Positions 9,562 to 17,322 of a stretch of 64,000 nt of DNA are shown here, piece by piece. Below the pieces are notes generated by a model. The model was not told the DNA's origin. It saw only the letters and a program-made list of their open reading frames with translations, and made no database searches. Both the position numbers and the translations under genes were made by a program. The stretch is from Mucilaginibacter auburnensis. Its GTDB lineage: Bacteria; Bacteroidota; Bacteroidia; Sphingobacteriales; Sphingobacteriaceae. The stretch lies in contig NZ_PGFJ01000002.1 of assembly GCF_002797815.1 (NCBI RefSeq), positions 1,178,001 through 1,242,000 on the forward strand. Reading direction: 5' to 3'. Numbering within the stretch: the first letter of the stretch is position 1; every line of letters starts with the position of its first letter.

Positions 9562-10120
9562 AGACGAAGTTGCCAAAGCTTTTAAAGTTGTGCAGGAAGG
9601 AGGAATTATCCTTTACCCTACCGATACCATTTGGGGTATAGGCTGCGATGCCACCAACACGGATGCTATTAAACGCATTTTCGCGTTGAAACAGCGTGAT
9701 GAGGCCAAAAGCATGATCATTCTGTTAGATACCGATAACAAACTGCAAAGCTATATACAGGAAGTGCCTGAACTGGCCTATAACCTAATTGAGTATGCTG
9801 AGAGTCCGCTTACTTTGGTGATGCCGGGTGCAAAGAATATATCGCCGGCACTGATAGCTGCGGATGGCAGCGTGGGTATACGCGTTTGCCAGCATCAGTT
9901 TTGCCAGCAGTTAATACAACGCATGCGTAAACCTTTGGTATCAACTTCCGCTAACATTAGCGGACAACCATCGCCACAATACTTTGGGCAGATTGATGAT
10001 GCCATCATCAATGGGGTTGATTATGTTGTTGACCTGGAACAACACAGCACCGAAATTAAAAAGCCATCAACCATTATGCGGTTAGAACCGAGTGGCAAAT
10101 TTGAGTTTTTAAGGCGATGA
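9554..10120 (+). CDS. tsaC: L-threonylcarbamoyladenylate synthase (Sua5/YciO/YrdC)
   Basis: A 188-residue YrdC-fold enzyme that makes threonylcarbamoyl-AMP from threonine, bicarbonate and ATP for the t6A37 modification of tRNAs. Motifs: GGIILYPTDTIWGIGCDATN near residue 17, IKRIFALKQRDEAKSM near 37 (KxR), PLTLVMPG near 88, GSVGIRVCQHQFC near 109 and PLVSTSANISGQPSP near 131. There is no C-terminal Sua5 domain, so it is the short TsaC type. It overlaps the upstream glycosyltransferase by 8 nt and the downstream gene by 4 nt (ATGA). Confidence 0.94.
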   Translation: MLRDEVAKAFKVVQEGGIILYPTDTIWGIGCDATNTDAIKRIFALKQRDEAKSMIILLDTDNKLQSYIQEVPELAYNLIEYAESPLTLVMPGAKNISPALIAADGSVGIRVCQHQFCQQLIQRMRKPLVSTSANISGQPSPQYFGQIDDAIINGVDYVVDLEQHSTEIKKPSTIMRLEPSGKFEFLRR

Positions 10121-10356
10121 ACGGAACGTTGCCAGAATATACCCGCTCTCAATTAGCCTTACGAAACGGACAAGACAAACCCGAAGTTTGGATAGCTTAT
10201 AAAGGTTTGATATACGATGTAAGCCGAAGCCGCTTATGGAAGAACGGTAAACACTATGAGCATTGGGCGGGCCAAGACCTCACTCCCGAACTGGCCGATG
10301 CCCCACACGATGAATGGGTTTTTCAGAACCTGGATGTGGTGGGGAAGTTGAAGTAG
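10117..10356 (+). CDS. Cytochrome b5-like heme-binding domain protein
   Basis: A 79-residue stand-alone cytochrome b5-like heme/steroid-binding domain: YTRSQLALRNGQDKPEVWIA, YKGLIYDVSRSRLWKNGKHY, EHWAGQDLTPELADAPHDEW. The candidate axial histidines are in GKHYEHWAG and APHDE. There is no signal peptide or membrane segment, so it is cytoplasmic. Its start overlaps the tsaC stop (ATGA), tying it to tRNA modification and LPS genes without an obvious functional link. Electron-transfer partner unknown. Confidence 0.85.
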   Translation: MNGTLPEYTRSQLALRNGQDKPEVWIAYKGLIYDVSRSRLWKNGKHYEHWAGQDLTPELADAPHDEWVFQNLDVVGKLK

Positions 10357-10408
10357 TTAGCAGTGCGCAGTTCTTAGTTTGCAGTTAACTTATTATATTC
10401 AAAATGCC

Positions 10409-10505
10409 TGTCATACTGAGCGATAGCGAAGGATCTTATACGCTTTGCTAACCCGTTGCTCTGTCAGCACGGTTTTATAAGATCCTTCACTCCGTTCAGG
10501 ATGAT
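10409..10505. repeat. TGTCATACTGAG foldback repeat
   Basis: The arms 10409-10440 and 10475-10505 are inverted copies with some mismatches; the inner 13 nt (GAAGGATCTTATA against TATAAGATCCTTC) are perfect. Same family as 35785-35876 and the fragment at 5816. It lies between convergent transcription units and may serve as a transcription stop. Just before it (10357-10392) is a GCAGT-rich stretch that recurs near 56455 and 57100-57216. Confidence 0.75.
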
Positions 10506-10529
10506 AATTTAACTAAATTCTTAAGGTGC

Positions 10530-11450
10530 CTATCCCTCTATTTGAAAAGAAGAAAGGCTCACAAACTCCTGCACACGGGAGGCTACCTCTTCCTGAGATA
10601 AGTTGATCAAGCGCTCAGTGCCAAATTTTTCTACGCAGAATGAAGCCAGGGCCGAACCGAATATAATAGCGTTCTTCATGTTGTTGAAGTTAACGGTACC
10701 CACTTTGGCCATGTAACCAATAAAGCCTCCGGCAAATGTATCACCGGCACCGGTTGGGTCAAACACTTCGGCTAACGGCAATGCAGGCGCTGCAAATATT
10801 TTATCCTCGCCAAACAACAACGCGCCATGTTCACCTTTTTTAATAATGAGGTATTTAGGACCCATGGTCAATATTTTACGAGCTGCTTTAACCAATGAAT
10901 ATTCTCCTGACAGCTGGCGAGCTTCTGCATCATTAATGGTCAATACATCAACCATTTTTATGGTATCTAACAGGTCATTCATGGCAATGTCCATCCAAAA
11001 GTTCATGGTGTCCATTACGATTAGCTTCGGCCGATTTTTCATGCGGTTAATTACCGTTTGCTGCACCTTAGGCGTTAGGTTACCCAACATCAGGTATTCG
11101 CAATCCTGGTAGCTATCGGGGATGATCGGGTCAAAATCAGCCAATACATTCAACTCCGTAACCAAGGTGTCGCGGGTATTCATATCATTATGATACTTAC
11201 CGCTCCAAAAGAAAGATTTCTCGCCTTTTTTTATCTGTAGCCCCTCAGTATCAATACCATGCTCATTAAACTCCTTAATGTTTTCCTGCGGAAAATCATC
11301 GCCAACAACGGCTACAATTTTAACCTTATCATAAAAATAAGATGCGGCCAGACCGGCATAGGTAGCCGCGCCGCCAACAATTTTATCGGTTTTACCAAAG
11401 GGAGTTTCAAGTGCGTCAAACGCTACAGTACCAATAACTAATAAGCTCAT
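10530..11450 (-). CDS. PfkB-family carbohydrate kinase
   Basis: A 306-residue ribokinase/PfkB-fold kinase that phosphorylates a sugar or nucleoside. The N-terminal GGAATYAGLAASYF motif (about 26-39) and the signature DPTGAGDTFAGGFIGYMAK near residue 229, with the catalytic Asp in GAGD, are present, as is the LTINDAEARQLSG segment near 176. The lid region GKYHNDMNTRDTLVTELNVL fits the Bacteroidota branch annotated only as sugar kinase. The substrate cannot be assigned. It is monocistronic; the next minus-strand gene upstream ends 85 nt before its ATG. A CATATTTG near-match to the -7 box lies about 30 nt upstream. Confidence 0.9.
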   Translation of the reverse strand: MSLLVIGTVAFDALETPFGKTDKIVGGAATYAGLAASYFYDKVKIVAVVGDDFPQENIKEFNEHGIDTEGLQIKKGEKSFFWSGKYHNDMNTRDTLVTELNVLADFDPIIPDSYQDCEYLMLGNLTPKVQQTVINRMKNRPKLIVMDTMNFWMDIAMNDLLDTIKMVDVLTINDAEARQLSGEYSLVKAARKILTMGPKYLIIKKGEHGALLFGEDKIFAAPALPLAEVFDPTGAGDTFAGGFIGYMAKVGTVNFNNMKNAIIFGSALASFCVEKFGTERLINLSQEEVASRVQEFVSLSSFQIEG

Positions 11451-11534
11451 GCAGTAATTTTATCTGTTTGCTGCAAATATGCCTGTTTTTTGCCAATAAA
11501 CGGTATGTGTTTCTATTAAAGGCTGGTTAGCTTT

Positions 11535-12263
11535 CTACAAATACAGCTGCGCCATTTTTTTCCAGCTTCGGGGGGCGTGCGCGTAACCGTTCCAGGCATA
11601 GAGCTGGTGATGCACTCCTTTACTGTTCAGCACCCGGCTAAATTCATAATTGTCGGGTTTGAAAGGGTCAGTTTCTCCAATGGTTAAAATAATCTCTAAG
11701 CGGCGCACTTGCTCCAGCAAGTTTTCATCATCAAGATTAGCCATAAACTGGCGCGGCATATTAAAGTAAACATCCTGGTTATGATAGCCGTCAAACAGAT
11801 CCCTAAAATATTGCAGCGGTCTGGTTAGATCATACCTGCCGCTCATACAAACCAGTTTATTAAACAGCTGCGGGTGTTTGAACGCAATGTTGGCAGCGTG
11901 ATACGCACCTAAACTGCATCCGGCAGCTTCAAAATCATTAGTGCCTGATTTGGAACGCATGAGCGGTAACACTTCCTGCAACAGGTATTGCTCATACTGT
12001 AAATGCCGGTAAATACGATACTGGGGATGTGCGCCATGGTTATACAAACTTTCAGCATCAATGCTGTCAACGCAAAACAGCTGCAACTCGCCACTATTTA
12101 TTCTATCTGCCAGCGCTTCAATAATACCCCAGTTCTCGTATTCGTAAAAGCGACCCATACGTGTAGGAAAGAACAACACGCTTCTCCCGGCGTGACCGAA
12201 AATCAGCAGTTCCATATCCTTACCAAGGCCACTACTATACCACTTGTGGTATTCTCTGTTCAT
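11535..12263 (-). CDS. Alpha/beta-hydrolase fold esterase-like protein
   Basis: A 242-residue cytoplasmic alpha/beta hydrolase of the putative esterase family. The nucleophile elbow is GCSLGAYHA near residue 116 (GxSxG), preceded by the strand NDFEAA; TIGETDPF near 195 could supply the acid and the YAHAPRSW histidine near 228 completes a likely triad. The opening MNREYHKWYSSGLGKDMELL, followed by FGHAGRSVLFFPT, resembles proteins annotated as esterases of unknown substrate. It sits 63 nt downstream of the SGNH hydrolase in the same direction, so co-transcription is possible. Confidence 0.82.
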   Translation of the reverse strand: MNREYHKWYSSGLGKDMELLIFGHAGRSVLFFPTRMGRFYEYENWGIIEALADRINSGELQLFCVDSIDAESLYNHGAHPQYRIYRHLQYEQYLLQEVLPLMRSKSGTNDFEAAGCSLGAYHAANIAFKHPQLFNKLVCMSGRYDLTRPLQYFRDLFDGYHNQDVYFNMPRQFMANLDDENLLEQVRRLEIILTIGETDPFKPDNYEFSRVLNSKGVHHQLYAWNGYAHAPRSWKKMAQLYL

Positions 12264-12326
12264 AGCAAAACAATTGCGGAAATATTGCCAGTTAATATTA
12301 ATTGCGGATCAATAAACAGTTAATTA

Positions 12327-12914
12327 TCAACTTAAAGCATTTTTTATGCTATCCCGCCAAACATCATAGCCTTTTTCGCTGAGATGCAGGCCATCGTCCA
12401 GAAAATATTCAGCATTTGGATAGCCGTCAGCATTTAGCATGGCGCTAAAAATGTCTATCAAATGCCAATTAGGTAGGTTATTTTTTATCTCTTCGCCTAT
12501 AATGTGGTTGGTAAATTTAAACCTATCAACAATACCCCAGCGGGCAATACTGGGTTTTAAGGTTATATAGTAGCATGGTATATCACCAAACTCATGGTTT
12601 ACCCTCGCTGCAAATTGCTGAAAAAAAAGAAAAACCTCTTCCGGATGCCGCCCATCACCCAGATCATTATCGCCAGCATAAAGCACAAGTCTTTTAGGTT
12701 GATAGCCAAGCATCACCCGGTCAAAAAACCAGGTGCAAGCGGCCAGTGTTGAACCACCAAAACCCAGGTTAACCGCGTTAAGATCTTTAAAGTCGGTTTG
12801 CAGATCGGGCCATAGCCTTATGGTAGAGCTTCCGTAAAAAATAGTATCCGGGTTATGTTCTGACGCTGTTCGCTGTTTTTCCAGGGCCTCAATTTCATCG
12901 TGGTACCAAAACAT
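12327..12914 (-). CDS. SGNH/GDSL-family hydrolase
   Basis: A 195-residue SGNH hydrolase, probably an esterase or carbohydrate deacetylase. Block I is reduced to FYGSSTIRLW (Ser in GSS), block II has GFGGS, block III is YAGDNDLGDG, and block V is DGLHLSEKGY with the catalytic Asp-His. There is no signal peptide, so it is cytoplasmic. It heads a possible two-gene unit with the hydrolase at 11535-12263. A TAGGTTTG -7 box lies 22 nt upstream of the ATG. Confidence 0.88.
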   Translation of the reverse strand: MFWYHDEIEALEKQRTASEHNPDTIFYGSSTIRLWPDLQTDFKDLNAVNLGFGGSTLAACTWFFDRVMLGYQPKRLVLYAGDNDLGDGRHPEEVFLFFQQFAARVNHEFGDIPCYYITLKPSIARWGIVDRFKFTNHIIGEEIKNNLPNWHLIDIFSAMLNADGYPNAEYFLDDGLHLSEKGYDVWRDSIKNALS

Positions 12915-12936
12915 TGCAGTTGTAGTTAAGTAAACT

Positions 12937-12944
12937 CAAACCTA
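12937..12944 (-). promoter_or_regulatory. -7 box (TAGGTTTG) of the SGNH hydrolase gene
   Basis: CAAACCTA on the plus strand reads TAGGTTTG on the minus strand, matching TAnnTTTG, with a predicted leader of about 17 nt. Confidence 0.5.
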
Positions 12945-13009
12945 ACAAATGATTTGCCAAACCATGGATGTATAGGCAATATTATTCAGCGGAATTAAAG
13001 ATGTCCCGC

Positions 13010-13696
13010 TTAGTCAATATCGCCCAGCACCTCATCAACTATACCGTGTTCTTTGGCTTCCGGCCCGGTCATCCAATAGTCGCGGTCTGATGCTTTGTGT
13101 ACCCACTCGTAACTTTGCCCGCTGTGTTTGGCTACAATTTTATAAAGATCTTGCCTTACCTTAATAATTTGCTGCGCAGTAATCTCAATATCTGCTGATA
13201 CCCCCTGCACACCGCCCGATGGCTGGTGGATCATGATACGCGAATGCGGCAATGCCGAGCGCTTACCTTTTTTGCCGGCACAAAGCAATATGGCGCTCAT
13301 GGAGCAGGCCATGCCAATACAAACGGTACCTACATCGGGCGTTATCAGTTGCATGGTATCATAAATACCCATGCCCGAATAAACATCGCCACCCGGCGAG
13401 TTGATGTATAATTGTATATCCTTTTTTGCATCAGCAGATTGCAGAAAAAGCATTTGCGCCTGTATAACATTAGCCATACGGTCGGCCACGGGCTCACCTA
13501 AAAATATGATCCTATCCATCATCAGGCGCGAAAACACATCCATCTGCGCAACATTCAGCTGGCGTTCTTCGGTGATGTAGGGTGTCATGCTTTGCGGTAT
13601 GCTAACAGTGCGGTCAATATATCTGTCAACATGCTGGCTGCCTATGCGGTGGTGCTTAACCGCGTATTTTCTGAATTCGGTATGGTTAATGTTCAT
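13010..13696 (-). CDS. clpP: ATP-dependent Clp protease proteolytic subunit (ClpP)
   Basis: A 228-residue ClpP serine protease, which forms the barrel that degrades unfolded proteins fed by a Clp ATPase. The triad is visible: Ser in GMACSMSAILL, His in RIMIHQPSGG and Asp in SDRDYWM. INSPGGDVYSGMGIYDTM is the usual handle region. CSMS in place of the usual ASMG is unusual. ATG 13696 is preferred over an in-frame TTG at 13702; the upstream stop is TGA at 13699-13701, two bases before the ATG, so translation is coupled. No clpX or tig is adjacent; instead it is the last gene of an ECF sigma factor operon, suggesting a dedicated paralogue. Confidence 0.93.
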   Translation of the reverse strand: MNINHTEFRKYAVKHHRIGSQHVDRYIDRTVSIPQSMTPYITEERQLNVAQMDVFSRLMMDRIIFLGEPVADRMANVIQAQMLFLQSADAKKDIQLYINSPGGDVYSGMGIYDTMQLITPDVGTVCIGMACSMSAILLCAGKKGKRSALPHSRIMIHQPSGGVQGVSADIEITAQQIIKVRQDLYKIVAKHSGQSYEWVHKASDRDYWMTGPEAKEHGIVDEVLGDID

Positions 13697-13698
13697 GA

Positions 13699-13971
13699 TC
13701 AATGCTTTTTAAAAATGTTGGCGATAGATTGCATAAAGCCCCTGTGTTCGGGCGCGGTACTTAATTGATGCTGTACGGCGGTGAGTTCTGCCTTTAAACT
13801 TTGCCTGCCGTAATTTTTTACAAGCTGGTGTGTCTGTTTTTGTAAAGCAACGCTATCTGCCAATTCCGTATTCAATATAATGTTAGCTTCAAACAACAGT
13901 GCATCGGGAACGTGCAGGTTGCCCAGCAGGTAATCGTCAATCAGTTTAAGTTTATTCAGTGAAGTCCGCAT
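13699..13971 (-). CDS. Small soluble protein between sigma factor and ClpP, candidate anti-sigma
   Basis: A 90-residue protein without membrane segment or signal peptide, taken to start at ATG 13971 (20-nt overlap with the sigma gene end). The frame is open further upstream, but that part lies antisense-free inside the sigma gene. The N-terminus KLIDDYLLGNLHVPDALLFE followed by ANIILNTELADSV resembles the opening of Bacteroidota anti-sigma factors (YLxGxL...FE...D.ELA). GRQSLKAELTAVQHQL is amphipathic. A role as a soluble anti-sigma or ClpP adaptor is inferred only from position and this weak resemblance. Confidence 0.7.
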   Translation of the reverse strand: MRTSLNKLKLIDDYLLGNLHVPDALLFEANIILNTELADSVALQKQTHQLVKNYGRQSLKAELTAVQHQLSTAPEHRGFMQSIANIFKKH

Positions 13972-14482
13972 AGCTGAGTGAGTTTTGTTTAACAGTTTCC
14001 CTAACTTTTTCAAGGCATTTATACTTGGCCACGGTTGCAGAATGCGTGCTTGAATAGCCAAATTCAGCGGCAACATTATCCGGCTTTAAACCATCATAGT
14101 AACAGGCTTTCAGCAGTTGCATACATTTTTCGCCCGCTGTTTTGAGGTAGTTTAATATTTTATAAGTTGATAAAGCTTCGCTGTCTTCCGTTTCGATGTC
14201 AACATTGTATAAAGCTTCGTTTTTACCGTTAGCTTGGTAGCGTTGCAGCCAAAGTTTTTTTGATACGCCCATCAGAAAACCTTTTTCATTCAAGATCGCA
14301 TCGCCGGATGATGCCATAACTTTCTCGTAATACAAAACCAGCGCATCCTGAAAAATATCCCGGGCCTCATCCAGGCTGCCGCCCCTGCGTGCTACATAGC
14401 GCGCTACTGCAGGGAACGTTTTTTTGTAAAGCGCAACAAAAAATACCTCCCGGCTTTGTGTGGTTAATAAACTATTATTCAT
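13952..14482 (-). CDS. ECF-type RNA polymerase sigma factor
   Basis: A 176-residue sigma-70 family protein. Region 2 covers about residues 15-80 (FPAVARYVARRGGSLDEARD, then IFQDALVLYYEKV), and region 4 about 110-165 (CMQLLKACYYDGLKPDNVAAEFGY with the helix-turn-helix, then SATVAKYKCLEKVRE). It lacks regions 1 and 3, as ECF sigmas do. ATG 14482 is preferred over TTG 14491. The gene overlaps the next reading frame by 20 nt and is co-directional with clpP, forming a compact three-gene operon. The stimulus is unknown. Confidence 0.9.
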   Translation of the reverse strand: MNNSLLTTQSREVFFVALYKKTFPAVARYVARRGGSLDEARDIFQDALVLYYEKVMASSGDAILNEKGFLMGVSKKLWLQRYQANGKNEALYNVDIETEDSEALSTYKILNYLKTAGEKCMQLLKACYYDGLKPDNVAAEFGYSSTHSATVAKYKCLEKVRETVKQNSLSYADFTE

Positions 14483-14696
14483 TATTGCCAATGTGTTGTT
14501 TACTACAATGTGTAATATAACTACAAATTATCACCCATTACATTTAAAAAAAATGCAATTACTTATTAATAAGCGTTTTAAAATAAAATTATTACACTAT
14601 TTACCCAATTGATTTACTTATGTTAGCCATACTGATCCGTATTGCCCTTATCAGCCGATTCCGTTTTGCTTTTTTTTGATATGCCTAATACCCCTT

Positions 14697-16334
14697 ATGA
14701 AACAATTTTTACAACGGTATATAAACTTTACGCAAAAAAAACTGATCGTTTCGTTGGATTCCAATGAACAGGATCTGCGTTATTGGCAAAATTTGTTGTT
14801 TTGTAAGTTTTTGGTTTACTGCCTCCCGGTAAGCCTAATAGCTTTGTTGCCAACAATTTTTATTGTTGTTAAAGACGGGTTTCCACTTATAACCGGCATT
14901 GTACTAACCGGCTTTGGTTTGCTGGCCACAGTAACCTTTATTCCAAACATCACTTTGCGACAGCGTAAAATAATAACGCTGTTCGCCTTTTACATAGTAG
15001 CCACCTTTTTAGTAGGCACTTCCGGATTTTTGTGGCCGGGTATTTTCTATCTGTTTTTTATAACAGTTCTGTCAGGGCTTATATTTCCTATAAGGATTGC
15101 CTACGGCGCTGTATTAACAAACGCTTTAATACTAATTGCATTCGCATTAGTTATTGGTTTAAAACTTTTTGATTCGCCCTTAATTGCAAAGTACAGCGTT
15201 GTAAAATGGGTAGCCTCAAGCGCTAATCTGATGTTTGTAAGCGTGATCATTGTAATGCTTATTGATAAAATTTTTGAGGGCCTGCAGCTTACCATCGCTA
15301 ACAAAACACAGCTGCAGGAACGTTATCAGCACATCTTTCAAAAAAGTCCGTCGGCCATGTGGTTGTTCGATACCGAAAACTTCAGTTTTATAGACGTTAA
15401 CGAAGCCGCCATAAGACAATATGGCTATAGCAGGGATGAATTTCTAAGCATGACCATAATGGACATAAGGCCAGCCGAAAACATTGATCAAACAGCGCGA
15501 CTGGTTCAAACTAACCGCAACACCGGAAAGTTCTACGAAGGTTCCTGGCAGCATAAAAAGAAGAACGGTGAGTTAATATTTGTAAAAATTGAGAGCAACC
15601 TGTTAAGCCTTGACAATCGGCAGGTAAGATTTGTACAGGCAACCGACATAACCACCCAGATAGAACATCAGTTGGAGGTGTTCAACTATCACAAAAAAAT
15701 TGAGGAGTCGGAAGCTAATTTGCGGGCAATATTTGACAGCGCTGTAGACGGGTTTGTTTTAGTGGATGCAGATGGCATAATCAAGCTCTTTAACCCTAAA
15801 GCTTCGGCATCTATGGAGTTCAACAAAGACCAAATGTCGTTTGAGATAGGTCGCAGTATTTTTGATTACGTAGAAGCAGCGCGCCTGGCTTATTTTAAAC
15901 GGATAATGGAAAAAGTGTACCGGGGTGAAACCGTTGACTATGAGCGCATGTTCAGCTTTGATGATAATGTTGTTTGGATACGCTACACGATTAACCCTGT
16001 ATTGGAAAACAACAAAATAGTTGGAGCCTGTATAATGGGCCGGGATATAACCGAAAGAAAATTCTATCTGCAATCATTAGAGGAACAGAACAAAACATTC
16101 CGGGAGATATCGTGGATGCAATCGCACATGGTGCGGGCCCCGCTGGCCCGTATGCTTGGTTTATTGCCTATGTTAAGCACTGAGATCAGTGATGAAGACC
16201 GAAAAAAAGTAATTGAATACCTCAACATCTCTGCCAACGAGTTAGACGACGTTGTTAACATTATAACTGACAGGTCAACCGCAATTACAGATAAAGACCC
16301 GCAAAATGCGCCAAAAAACCGGAATTTAAATTAA
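14697..16334 (+). CDS. Membrane PAS-PAS protein with HisKA-like helix but no kinase ATPase domain
   Basis: A 545-residue protein starting at ATG 14697 (a TTG 21 nt upstream is less likely). Residues about 35-205 contain six hydrophobic segments, followed by two PAS domains (about 215-325, with MWLFDTENFSFIDVNEAA; and about 340-455, with IFDSAVDGFVLVDADGIIKL). It ends with a helix REISWMQSHMVRAPLARMLG (His477) and a second helix KVIEYLNISANELDDVVNII, resembling a HisKA dimerisation domain. The protein stops about 30 residues later, with no N, G1 or G2 box. It may be a phosphorylatable or dominant-negative partner of another kinase. Confidence 0.87.
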   Translation: MKQFLQRYINFTQKKLIVSLDSNEQDLRYWQNLLFCKFLVYCLPVSLIALLPTIFIVVKDGFPLITGIVLTGFGLLATVTFIPNITLRQRKIITLFAFYIVATFLVGTSGFLWPGIFYLFFITVLSGLIFPIRIAYGAVLTNALILIAFALVIGLKLFDSPLIAKYSVVKWVASSANLMFVSVIIVMLIDKIFEGLQLTIANKTQLQERYQHIFQKSPSAMWLFDTENFSFIDVNEAAIRQYGYSRDEFLSMTIMDIRPAENIDQTARLVQTNRNTGKFYEGSWQHKKKNGELIFVKIESNLLSLDNRQVRFVQATDITTQIEHQLEVFNYHKKIEESEANLRAIFDSAVDGFVLVDADGIIKLFNPKASASMEFNKDQMSFEIGRSIFDYVEAARLAYFKRIMEKVYRGETVDYERMFSFDDNVVWIRYTINPVLENNKIVGACIMGRDITERKFYLQSLEEQNKTFREISWMQSHMVRAPLARMLGLLPMLSTEISDEDRKKVIEYLNISANELDDVVNIITDRSTAITDKDPQNAPKNRNLN

Positions 16335-16387
16335 GTCGATGCTTAGCTAAATTTAATTCCATGCAAAATTTCATAATTAAACGCTTG

Positions 16388-16403
16388 AGTGACATAAGTC
16401 ACC
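16388..16403. promoter_or_regulatory. Palindromic operator GTGAC-N4-GTCAC upstream of the sulfur operon
   Basis: AGTGAC ATAA GTCACC: a perfect 5-bp inverted repeat with a 4-nt spacer. Its centre is 37.5 nt upstream of the end of a weak -7 box (GATATTTG, 16426-16433), i.e. near -42 relative to the predicted start, the position used by Crp/Fnr-type activators. A near-identical site is at 20403-20418. The Crp/Fnr gene at 20947 is the obvious candidate regulator. Confidence 0.65.
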
Positions 16404-16452
16404 GTAACCAGGCGCAACAAGTGCTGATATTTGTGTTGTTATTTAAACACAC

Positions 16453-17262
16453 ATGGAAGTACTGGCATACATCGCTTCGGCCTTAATAGGAATATCGCTT
16501 GGATTAATAGGTGGTGGCGGTTCTATTATGACCGTGCCGGTTTTGGTCTATCTTTTTGGTACCAATCCGCTGCTGGCTACTTCTTATTCATTATTTATTG
16601 TTGGTTCAACCAGCCTGGTAGGCGCAGTAAATAATTATTACCGCGGTTTTGTCAACATTAAAACCGCCTTACTTTTCGGACTAAGCTCAATAACTACCGT
16701 ATTCATCACCCGCAAATTCATCATTCCGCATATACCCTCACACATTACTTACATAGGTAATTTTGAAGTAACAGAGGGTAAGATCACCATGGTGCTTTTT
16801 GCTATTTTGATGGTTTTGGCCGCCATGGCCATGATCAGAAATAGAAATCATGAAGATAATGTTGATGATAAAGATGCATCTGCCAATAGTAATACAATAA
16901 AACTATTGGCTTACGGAATTGCCATTGGTTTAGCCACCGGCATTTTGGGCGCGGGCGGCGGCTTTTTGCTCATCCCTACACTGGTTATACTGGTTGGCCT
17001 GCCCATGAAAGAAGCCGTTGGCACCTCGTTGCTCATAATCGCGCTTAACTCATTAATAGGTTTTACGGGGGATCTTGGTCGTTTCAGTATTGATTGGTGG
17101 TTTCTGACTAAAGTAACCGCTATAGCCATTGCAGGAATATTTGTTGGAGATTATCTGGAAGATAAAATTGATAGCAGCCAGCTTAAAAAAGGGTTTGGCT
17201 GGTTTGTATTGGTAATGGCTATATATATAATAATTAAAGAGATACTGATCAATAAAAAATAA
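16453..17262 (+). CDS. Sulfite exporter TauE/SafE family (TSUP) permease
   Basis: A 269-residue membrane protein with the duplicated TSUP fold: first half GISLGLIGGGGSIMTVPVLV (residues about 12-31), second half GLATGILGAGGGFLLIPTLV (about 161-180), with eight predicted segments. TSUP members move sulfite, sulfoacetate or thiosulfate-related anions. It is the first gene of the sulfur operon and is preceded by the palindromic operator, so export of sulfite made by the downstream persulfide dioxygenase is a reasonable inference. A second, less related TauE gene is at 37625. Confidence 0.9.
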   Translation: MEVLAYIASALIGISLGLIGGGGSIMTVPVLVYLFGTNPLLATSYSLFIVGSTSLVGAVNNYYRGFVNIKTALLFGLSSITTVFITRKFIIPHIPSHITYIGNFEVTEGKITMVLFAILMVLAAMAMIRNRNHEDNVDDKDASANSNTIKLLAYGIAIGLATGILGAGGGFLLIPTLVILVGLPMKEAVGTSLLIIALNSLIGFTGDLGRFSIDWWFLTKVTAIAIAGIFVGDYLEDKIDSSQLKKGFGWFVLVMAIYIIIKEILINKK

Positions 17263-17322
17263 CGTATGGCAGGTTGCCAGCAAGTTTAATATTAACTCAA
17301 ATTTGGATTAAAATCCTTACTC

